From: an uncultured Eubacteriales bacterium
GTDB lineage: Bacteria; Bacillota; Clostridia; Lachnospirales; Lachnospiraceae
Assembly (NCBI GenBank): GCA_900545455.1
Contig: UQZF01000027.1
Location: 1-22,024 of the forward strand
Reading direction: 5' to 3'
Length of the DNA: 22,024 bases
Positions 1-5,750 of the stretch are shown piece after piece. The position numbers and the translations under genes were made by a program. The notes beneath the pieces were generated by a model, which worked only from the letters and a program-made list of their open reading frames with translations, was not told where the DNA came from and ran no database searches. Positions within the stretch are counted from its first letter, which is position 1; the number at the start of each line of letters is the position of its first letter.

Positions 1-542
1 CCGTCATAATGGCTGCCTTTGCCGCCGCCGTCAAGATTGACACCTTCGCCTACCTCCCTGTTCAGGATTTCGGCAATGCGTACTCAACCTTCATCGCACA
101 GAACTTCGGTGCAGGGGAGGAAGAACGAATCAATCGCGGCACAAAAACCGCATTTTTGTTGAGCGGAGTTTTCAGCCTCGTAATATCCGCCGCGGTCTTT
201 ATTTTTGCCGCCCCTCTCATGAGGATATTCATTGATGCCGCCGAGGTCGAGGTAATCGCTGCCGGAGTTCACTACCTCAGAATCGAGGGTGCCTTCTACG
301 TCGGAATAGGCTTTCTCTTTCTGCTCTACGGCTACTACCGCGCCATCAAACGTGCCGGCATGTCCGTGGTGCTCACCGTCATATCGCTCGGCACGCGCGT
401 CCTGCTCGCATATATCCTGTCGGCTGTCGATGCCATCGGCGTCACGGGAATCTGGGCTGCAATACCCATCGGGTGGTTTCTTGCGGATGCGGTCGGACTG
501 GTGTACATGAAATCAATAAATAAAAAGGCTGCCGCACTATAA
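1..542 (+). CDS. MATE family efflux transporter, C-terminal part (5' end outside the window)
   Basis: Multidrug and toxin extrusion (MATE) antiporter, an inner-membrane protein exporting cationic compounds with Na+ or H+ exchange (family knowledge). The frame is open to the left edge (first whole codon at 3), so the N-terminal portion is missing and the ATG at 9 is internal. About 180 residues are visible. The segment around 'PVQDFGNAYSTFIAQNFGAG' is the MATE signature at the start of the second six-helix half, where the family has a conserved AxxxxxGQNxGA-like stretch. It is followed by hydrophobic helices ('LLSGVFSLVISAAVFIFAA', 'YVGIGFLFLLYGYYRAI', 'VVLTVISLGTRVLLAYIL') and a short basic tail 'KSINKKAAAL'. 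A typical MATE protein is about 450 residues, so roughly 60% is out of view. It is the only plus-strand gene and converges on the RNase H gene. The family is clear; the substrate is unknown. Confidence 0.88.
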   Translation, partial: VIMAAFAAAVKIDTFAYLPVQDFGNAYSTFIAQNFGAGEEERINRGTKTAFLLSGVFSLVISAAVFIFAAPLMRIFIDAAEVEVIAAGVHYLRIEGAFYVGIGFLFLLYGYYRAIKRAGMSVVLTVISLGTRVLLAYILSAVDAIGVTGIWAAIPIGWFLADAVGLVYMKSINKKAAAL

Positions 543-561
543 ATTCCGTTTAATATTAACA

Positions 562-628
562 AAACGATTTACACAAGACACGCCTCAACGTGATACTTAA
601 CTTCGGCGTATTCTTGTGTAAATCGTTT
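562..628. terminator. Long inverted repeat between convergent genes, possible bidirectional terminator
   Basis: A 17-bp perfect inverted repeat (AAACGATTTACACAAGA at 562-578, its complement at 612-628) continues inward, after a small bulge, as a 5-bp stem (580-584 with 605-609) around a loop of about 20 nt. It sits between the stop of the plus-strand MATE gene (542) and the stop of the minus-strand RNase H gene (667), where a shared terminator is expected. On the minus strand the stem is followed by TTTTGTTAATATT. On the plus strand the tail is only TTTCATTT, so neither U-tract is strong. The length of the match is also compatible with a small repeat element. Confidence 0.55.
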
Positions 629-666
629 CATTTAGCATTGAATTATATTATGGCGCGACAACCTTT

Positions 667-1299
667 TTATATTATCCCCACAGCTTCCTTCGCCAGCCTG
701 TCCGCCTCCTCGTTGCCCTCAACGCCCGAGTGCCCTTTGACCTTGACAAAGTGCAGCTTAATCTCATTTTTCACTGACTGAATGTAGTCGTGGTAGGCTA
801 TCGTCCCCTTCTTGTTTCTCTTCCACGAGCCGTCAGCCCACATCTCGATACCCATATAGTCGTAGTAGATTACGAGCTCCTTTATGCCGAGCTCAATCGC
901 GCGCCGTATGGCTGCCATGCTTCCGCCGACCTCGCCCGAGACATTCCGCATCGATGCCATCTCGGCGTCATCGTCGTGCCCCTGAAGAACCTCGCGCACG
1001 CCATCATGCACGAGAAAACCGCCGTAGCCGTAGACCTTCGTGGCTGCGTTGTATGAACCGTCGACAAAGGCATACGGAAGGCTGTCAAGCACCTCGTCCG
1101 CCACATTTTTTTCGGAGGATGTGTGCACCGCTGTCTTTCCCGCCGCACTTGCACCCATGAACGCCTCAGCCTCCGCCTTGGTCTTAAAGCTCTTGTAAAC
1201 TGCTCCCGAGAAGCCGTCTATGTTCTTCTTACACTCGTCCCAGCTTAAATATATCCCCGGAACCCTTCCGACTCTCACCGCATAGAATTTTCCTGCCAT
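667..1299 (-). CDS. rnhA: Ribonuclease H (type 1) with N-terminal hybrid-binding domain
   Basis: RNase HI cleaves the RNA strand of RNA:DNA hybrids in the cytoplasm. The 210-residue protein has an N-terminal viroplasmin-like hybrid-binding domain (residues about 3-48, 'KFYAVRVGRVPGIYLSWDEC...' to 'AEAEAFM') and then an RNase H fold from about 75. The catalytic carboxylates are visible: D80 (FVDGS), E123 (GEVGGSMAA), D147 (YYDYMGIEMW) and D200 (EGNEEADRLAK), with the active-site H190 in VKGHSG. I chose the ATG at 1299 because GAGGA lies about 6 nt upstream and the hybrid-binding domain begins right after it; the open frame extends to 1344 but that would overlap the upstream gene. It lies 31 nt after the cysteine desulfidase gene and is last in the rsmH-cyuA-rnhA operon. 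Confidence 0.93.
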   Translation of the reverse strand: MAGKFYAVRVGRVPGIYLSWDECKKNIDGFSGAVYKSFKTKAEAEAFMGASAAGKTAVHTSSEKNVADEVLDSLPYAFVDGSYNAATKVYGYGGFLVHDGVREVLQGHDDDAEMASMRNVSGEVGGSMAAIRRAIELGIKELVIYYDYMGIEMWADGSWKRNKKGTIAYHDYIQSVKNEIKLHFVKVKGHSGVEGNEEADRLAKEAVGII

Positions 1300-1330
1300 T
1301 TTATTCCTCACATATTTTTTTGTACTGCCG

Positions 1331-2623
1331 TTACTTTTCCTCAAGCATCATTTTTATAATCTCTTTGTCCGTCTGGTGCATTCCGACCTTGCCGATGTAG
1401 CCGACACAGCTTATCGTCTCGCCTGCCTCCTCCTTGAGGATTCCCGTGTACCCCTCGTAAGCCTTTCCTTTCATCGCGAGGTAATGCCCCATCATAGCCG
1501 CGTCAAGGCTCGATGCAATCTTAGCCGCACATGAAATCTTGGCTCCGTCGCAGATTATTCCCGGAATGTTCGCGAGTGTGTTGTCGATTGTGTCCTTAAT
1601 CTGCTTGATCGTTCCGCCCGCAAGGTAGGTTATGGCTGTCGCACTCGCACATGAAGCCGACACGGCTCCGCAGAAGGCGGAGAGCTTTCCTATAAATTCC
1701 TTCTGAAATGTCGTGAGCAGGCTTGAAAATACAAGCGCACGGTAGAGCTTCTCAGACTGAATGTTGTTTTCCCTCGCATAGACGATTACGGGAACCGATG
1801 AGGCGATGCCCTGATTTCCGCTTCCGGAGTTGATGATTACAGGCATGTCGCATCCGCCCATTCTCGCCTCGGAAGCCGCGCAGGCGTAAGCCTTCATTCT
1901 CGTGACAACACTCTCCGCGTATGTCTCACGGATGACGCGCCCGAGTCCGAGCCCGTAGTTTCCGGACATTCCCTCGTAGGCAATATCCATATTGTACTGT
2001 ATCTGTCTGTCAAAAAGATGGCGCACCTTCGACAAATCCACCTCATCGGCAAACTGCTTGATGTTCTCGATGCTTAGCTGTGAACGGTCGGCATAAATCT
2101 TTGCCTTTTCAGCATTTTTCATGCCTTCTCCAATGCCGGACACATTCTCAAGCACAGAACCGTTCTTTTTGATACAGTAAATGTTGGTGTGCGAATGTCG
2201 TACCTCAACGGATGCGCTCTCCTCTCCCGCACTCATTTCTATTATAAAATGAAGCGGAATCTCGGAATCGAGAAACTCGACGTGGCAGTTTTTGTCATTT
2301 ACGAACCTCTGTGCCGCATCTCTTCCCTCATCGTCGACAGCCTCTAAGACCTCCATACACTTTGACGCATCGCCCGCCAACGCTCCAAGCGCGCAGGCTG
2401 CCTCTATTCCTATCATTCCCTGCGAGTTCGGTATCGAAACACATCTGACATTCTTAATCATGTTTCCCGAGCAGTACGCGTTGATTCTCTCAGGCTCACA
2501 GCCTAATATCTCCCTGCACCTTGCTGATGCGTAGGCGAGCGCAATCGGCTCGGTACAGCCCATCGCAGGGATGAGCTCCTCCTCGAGTATCTTGATAAAA
2601 TTATCCTGTATATTTTTGTCCAT
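1331..2623 (-). CDS. cyuA: L-cysteine desulfidase / UPF0597 (CyuA, YhaM) family protein
   Basis: Members of this family, related to the serine dehydratase alpha subunit, include the [4Fe-4S] L-cysteine desulfidase that splits cysteine to pyruvate, ammonia and sulfide. The 430-residue protein matches the usual length. Seen: 'MGCTEPIALAYASA' with C23, 'INSGSGNQGIASSVPVI' at about 264-280, and C-terminal cysteines in 'FCGAVSASCASATA' (C318, C325) and 'IICDGAKISCAAKIA' (C358, C365), which are the likely cluster ligands together with C23. The start at 2623 is preceded by AAAGGA; the longer frame to 2707 would overlap the end of rsmH. It is 20 nt downstream of rsmH. No cysteine transporter or CyuR-like regulator is adjacent, so substrate (cysteine, or another small amino acid) is inferred from the family only. 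Confidence 0.85.
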   Translation of the reverse strand: MDKNIQDNFIKILEEELIPAMGCTEPIALAYASARCREILGCEPERINAYCSGNMIKNVRCVSIPNSQGMIGIEAACALGALAGDASKCMEVLEAVDDEGRDAAQRFVNDKNCHVEFLDSEIPLHFIIEMSAGEESASVEVRHSHTNIYCIKKNGSVLENVSGIGEGMKNAEKAKIYADRSQLSIENIKQFADEVDLSKVRHLFDRQIQYNMDIAYEGMSGNYGLGLGRVIRETYAESVVTRMKAYACAASEARMGGCDMPVIINSGSGNQGIASSVPVIVYARENNIQSEKLYRALVFSSLLTTFQKEFIGKLSAFCGAVSASCASATAITYLAGGTIKQIKDTIDNTLANIPGIICDGAKISCAAKIASSLDAAMMGHYLAMKGKAYEGYTGILKEEAGETISCVGYIGKVGMHQTDKEIIKMMLEEK

Positions 2624-2643
2624 CTTATTATTTTCCTTTGTTA

Positions 2644-3699
2644 TTAATTTAACGCTCTTATTGCCCATCTCATTTTGGTTGAGCGCGCTCGGCTGTTGCG
2701 GACACATTCCTCCGCCGATGGTCTTATGACATCCTTTGCGACCTCGCTGTATATTCCGTCCTTCTCCATCTGCTTAAAATACTTCTTGACCATTCTGTCC
2801 TCGCCCGAGTGGAACGTGAGAATAGCCGCCCTTCCTCCAGGCGCAAGTATTCCCGGAAGCTTGCTTAAAAAGGCGTCGAGCACCTCAAACTCGCTGTTCA
2901 CATCTATTCTTAGTGCCTGAAATGTTCGCTGGCACGACTTTTTGACCATTTCTTTCCGCTCTGCCTCAGGTAGGAACTCAAGAGCCTTCTCAATCACCTG
3001 TCTGAGTGCCGTCGTGGTGTCGACAGGGTGCTTTTTCTTCCTCTCCCTCATTATCTGAGCTGCAATCTCCTCGGCATACGGCTCGTCCGAGTTCTCGACG
3101 AGCATTCCGATAATCTCATCCTCATCAAGCTCCGCGAGACGCTCTGCCGCCGATATTCCCGCCTCGGGGTTAAGTCTCAAATCAAGAGGTCCGTCAACCT
3201 TGTATGAAAAACCGCGCTCAGGGTTATCTATCTGCATCGACGACACACCGAGGTCGGCAAGCACGAAGTCGAACAAGCCGCTCTCAGGCACAAGCTTGTC
3301 TATATCCGCAAAATTCATCTGCTTCACGGTGAGAATATCCTCGCCAAAGCCCGCGTCGCGCAGTCTCTTTGTCGTCTTTTTTATCTCTACGGGATCAATG
3401 TCAAGCGCGTACATATGCCCCTGCCCTTCGAGCTTTTCAAGCATCTTCCTCGTGTGTCCGCCATACCCGAAGGTTGCATCCAGCCCTCTCTGTCCCGGCT
3501 TAATCTGCAAAAAATCAAGTATCTCGTTGACACATATCGATATGTGCATTCCGGCAGGTGTCATTCCCTTGCTTATGACATGCTCTATCGTGTCTGCATA
3601 TTTTTCAGGATTTAACTCCTTATATTTCTCCTCAAAACGCTTCGGGTGTGTGCCCGAGTAGCGCTTTCTTCTCACATGCGGCTTATTTTCTTCCATCAT
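2644..3699 (-). CDS. rsmH2: 16S rRNA (cytosine-1402 N4)-methyltransferase, RsmH2-type paralogue
   Basis: SAM-dependent methyltransferase of the RsmH/MraW family, which makes N4-methylcytosine at C1402 in the 16S decoding centre. In its 351 residues are an N-terminal basic extension of about 45 residues, the 'TPAGMHISICVNEILDFL' entry, SAM motif 'LDATFGYGGHTRKMLE' (73-88), 'ALDIDP' (98-103), 'LADLGVSSMQIDNPERGFSY' (148-166), 'DGPLDLR' (169-175) and 'FQALRIDVNSE' (260-270). The family's HSLED near the C-terminus reads HSGED (297-301). The extension, the HSGED change, and the absence of mraZ, ftsL and pbp neighbours point to the second RsmH copy I recall from Lachnospiraceae rather than the dcw-cluster copy. 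Two tandem ATGs (3699 and 3696) follow AAAGG; the second has the better spacing. First gene of its operon. Confidence 0.88.
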   Translation of the reverse strand: MMEENKPHVRRKRYSGTHPKRFEEKYKELNPEKYADTIEHVISKGMTPAGMHISICVNEILDFLQIKPGQRGLDATFGYGGHTRKMLEKLEGQGHMYALDIDPVEIKKTTKRLRDAGFGEDILTVKQMNFADIDKLVPESGLFDFVLADLGVSSMQIDNPERGFSYKVDGPLDLRLNPEAGISAAERLAELDEDEIIGMLVENSDEPYAEEIAAQIMRERKKKHPVDTTTALRQVIEKALEFLPEAERKEMVKKSCQRTFQALRIDVNSEFEVLDAFLSKLPGILAPGGRAAILTFHSGEDRMVKKYFKQMEKDGIYSEVAKDVIRPSAEECVRNSRARSTKMRWAIRALN

Positions 3700-3743
3700 T
3701 TTTACCTTTCCAATCTATGTCCGAGTCTCCGATAATTCTATTT

Positions 3744-3772
3744 ATTTTAACATACCCTGACGGCTATCGCAA
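3744..3772 (-). promoter_or_regulatory. Sigma-A-type promoter for rsmH2-cyuA-rnhA
   Basis: Minus strand: -35 TTGCGA (3767-3772), exactly 17 nt, then -10 TAAAAT (3744-3749) with an extended TG one base upstream. It begins right after the U-tract of the amidase terminator, and its start site would fall about 40 nt before the rsmH ATG. Confidence 0.65.
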
Positions 3773-3822
3773 GAAAAAGCCACCGGAGACGGAGTTAATG
3801 GCACTCTCCGCCCCCGGTGACT
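3773..3822 (-). terminator. Intrinsic terminator of the SPOR amidase gene
   Basis: On the minus strand, directly after the amidase stop (3825), a GC-rich hairpin pairs AGTCACCGG with CCGGTGGCT (one G-U) and an inner GCGGAG with CTCCGT, with a short loop. CTTTTTCTTG follows. This ends the amidase transcript and insulates the next operon. Confidence 0.85.
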
Positions 3823-3824
3823 TT

Positions 3825-4805
3825 TCACTTTGTCGTAATGTAGGTGTTGTATCTGTACTGTCTGAGCTTATACTCCATCGCAATAGCGTTCGAGAGGTTC
3901 CTGTACGCGCCGACCTGAACCTTGTAGAGTCCGTCGTCGAACACGATAAATGCAGGAAAGCCGTCGACGAGAAGTGAGTTTAACATTCTGTCAGCATTGT
4001 CCTTATTGCGGTATGCACCAACCTGAACACGGTAGAGAACATCTGGGCACTGACAGTTGCACGAGCGCGTCCCCGGCTCGTTAAATATCTCTGCACTTTC
4101 ATCGTAGAATCTCTCGCTTCCGCGGGTGCCGTAGTCCGCCATGTCGTCCGCTGAAGGCATACGCCCTGCATTTCCCATATCATCCGAAGGCGGCATCTGC
4201 GGAACATTTCCCGTGTCCCCCATGTTCCCGTCGTCCATCCACATATCAGCCGTCGCCGATGCGGAGGAGGTGTACACGGGAAGCCCCAAGGTCTGCAATA
4301 TTCCGTTTGCAATGCCCCTTGCGAGCTCGTCAAAATTTCTGTCGAACGTCTCGTTGTCCTTATCGCTGTTAATAAAGCCTGCCTCGACAAGCACGGCAGG
4401 CATCTGCGTGCGCCTCAGCACGACAAGGTCCTTTCTCTCGTCAATGCCGAGATTTTTGAGCCCCGCTTTCTCCATCCCCTCAAGTATATTACTTGCAAGT
4501 TCATGTCTTATTCCACTGTCACTGTATACAAGCACCTCAGCACCCGAATACTGGTTAGGGTATTCACTGGAATTTCTGTGTATCGACACAAAATAATCCG
4601 CGCCGACGCTGTTTCCGTCCTGCGCCTTCTTAAACGGTGTCTCATATATATCACCCTCGCGGGTGTAAACCACATCCACTCCCCTTGCCTCGAGCAGAGC
4701 ACCTACAGCCTTGCCGAGCCTTAACACATCATCCTTTTCCTGCCGTCCGTTATATACAGCTCCCGGATCACTTCCGCCATGTCCCGGATCAATCACAACA
4801 AGCAT
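3825..4805 (-). CDS. N-acetylmuramoyl-L-alanine amidase with C-terminal SPOR domain (CwlC-like)
   Basis: Zinc-dependent Amidase_3 enzyme that cuts the lactyl-amide bond between muramic acid and the peptide stem. Zinc/catalytic residues: H9 (DPGHGG), E23 (RQEKDD), H76 (SIHRN) and E141 (VLVEAGFIN). After the catalytic domain (1 to about 172) comes a low-complexity linker rich in Met, Gly, Asp, Asn and Pro (about 180-220), a 'CNCQCP' cysteine patch, and a SPOR domain (about 257-324) built from two related 'YRVQVGAYRN'/'YKVQVGAYRN' halves that bind denuded glycan. There is no signal peptide: the protein starts MLVVIDPGHGG. This is the layout of Bacillus CwlC, a mother-cell wall lytic enzyme that acts at the end of sporulation. 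The ATG at 4805 has AGGATGG about 7 nt upstream. A prophage endolysin is the alternative, but no phage genes are nearby. Confidence 0.87.
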   Translation of the reverse strand: MLVVIDPGHGGSDPGAVYNGRQEKDDVLRLGKAVGALLEARGVDVVYTREGDIYETPFKKAQDGNSVGADYFVSIHRNSSEYPNQYSGAEVLVYSDSGIRHELASNILEGMEKAGLKNLGIDERKDLVVLRRTQMPAVLVEAGFINSDKDNETFDRNFDELARGIANGILQTLGLPVYTSSASATADMWMDDGNMGDTGNVPQMPPSDDMGNAGRMPSADDMADYGTRGSERFYDESAEIFNEPGTRSCNCQCPDVLYRVQVGAYRNKDNADRMLNSLLVDGFPAFIVFDDGLYKVQVGAYRNLSNAIAMEYKLRQYRYNTYITTK

Positions 4806-4837
4806 AACTGTACCATCCTGTTTTCGATAATATGCTA

Positions 4838-4865
4838 TATTCTATGAAAGAAAAGGATGGGTGTG
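4838..4865 (-). promoter_or_regulatory. Candidate sporulation (sigma-K/sigma-E-like) promoter of the amidase gene
   Basis: Minus strand CATAGAATA (4838-4846) fits the sigma-K -10 pattern CATAnnnTA fully and the sigma-E pattern CATACAAT at 7 of 8 positions. CACA (4862-4865) lies 15 nt upstream, one base or so short of the usual sigma-K -35 spacing. No good sigma-A -35 goes with the nearby TATTAT. The implied start is about 25 nt before the ATG. Inference from short motifs only. Confidence 0.4.
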
Positions 4866-4875
4866 AAAATATTTT

Positions 4876-5691
4876 TTAATTTTCGTTGACAACCGCCAAG
4901 GTTCCGCCCTTGACCTCGATTATCTCGCCCTTCTCGTTTGCGAGCCATGCCGACTGTGCGGACGGGTTGAACACCTTGCTGCAATCCGCAAAGAACTGCA
5001 GTCTGTCAAGCACCTCCATATAGTCGACTATCTGGATATTGGTTGCGTACCATGTGTCGTCCCTGCCGCCGACTAACTTACAGAACTCCTCCATGACCTC
5101 CCAGTTGTTCTTGTCGGTGAACTCGTAGCTGTGTCCCCACACATACATAAGGTAGAGATACTGCTTTTTGAACAAATCGACAAACCTCTGACCGTTCTCA
5201 AGAAGGTTGTGGTTGTGATGGCAGGTCGCCTTCCACTGATAGAAGTCCTCAGGAATCGCAAAGTCGTCCGTGCTTCCGACAACTCTCGCGTAGCGTATTC
5301 CCATCATAGGGAGCATCTCTCTTATCTTAGGACTTGTCGAGCCGTTAGGATATGCAAGACCTCTCACGGGCTGTCCCATAATCGCCTCGAGTCTTTTTCT
5401 GTCCTCTAAAACCTCCTCCGCAACATTCTCAAGCGGGCATCTCGCGATTGTAGGATGTGTGACGGTGTGGCACGCAATCTCGTGTCCCTCGTAGAGCTTT
5501 AAGAACTCCTCAGGCTGAACCTTCTCACCGTAGGTGTTGTGGAAAATTCCCGAATTGATGTTGAAGGTTCCCTTTATCCCGTACTTGTTAAATATCGAGA
5601 CAAGCCTCCTGTCCTCGGTTCTTCCGTCATCATAGCTCATCGTGAGTGCCTTGTGCTTTCCTCCCGGGAAGCAGTAATATACCTTTGCCAT
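4876..5691 (-). CDS. Polysaccharide deacetylase family (NodB/CE4 fold) protein
   Basis: Metal-dependent de-N- or de-O-acetylase of the NodB fold. In 271 residues: 'LTMSYDDG' with D21 (base) and D22 (metal), metal ligands H75 and H79 in 'ACHTVTHP', 'RGLAYPNGS' (110-118) forming one side of the groove, and H187 in 'VWGHSYEF'. The first motif reads SYDDG instead of the commoner TFDDG. No signal peptide or membrane segment is seen, so it should be cytoplasmic and unlikely to act on peptidoglycan. After about residue 220 a short beta-rich tail follows ('SAWLANEKGEIIEVKGGTLAVV'). It is 59 nt after the rhamnogalacturonan lyase gene and has a strong AAGGAGG site about 9 nt before the ATG. Context suggests removal of acetyl groups from imported pectin fragments; that substrate is an inference. 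Confidence 0.85.
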   Translation of the reverse strand: MAKVYYCFPGGKHKALTMSYDDGRTEDRRLVSIFNKYGIKGTFNINSGIFHNTYGEKVQPEEFLKLYEGHEIACHTVTHPTIARCPLENVAEEVLEDRKRLEAIMGQPVRGLAYPNGSTSPKIREMLPMMGIRYARVVGSTDDFAIPEDFYQWKATCHHNHNLLENGQRFVDLFKKQYLYLMYVWGHSYEFTDKNNWEVMEEFCKLVGGRDDTWYATNIQIVDYMEVLDRLQFFADCSKVFNPSAQSAWLANEKGEIIEVKGGTLAVVNEN

Positions 5692-5750
5692 AATCCTTCA
5701 TCCTCCTTAAAATTTACTTCTTTATTATAAGTAAAAAATCCATCTTGATT

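Noticed and set aside
5724..5729. TATAAT on the minus strand just before the deacetylase gene, as a separate promoter
   Set aside because: No acceptable -35 at 16-18 nt, and the 59-nt gap fits an internal operon spacer; the AT-rich spacer explains the hexamer.
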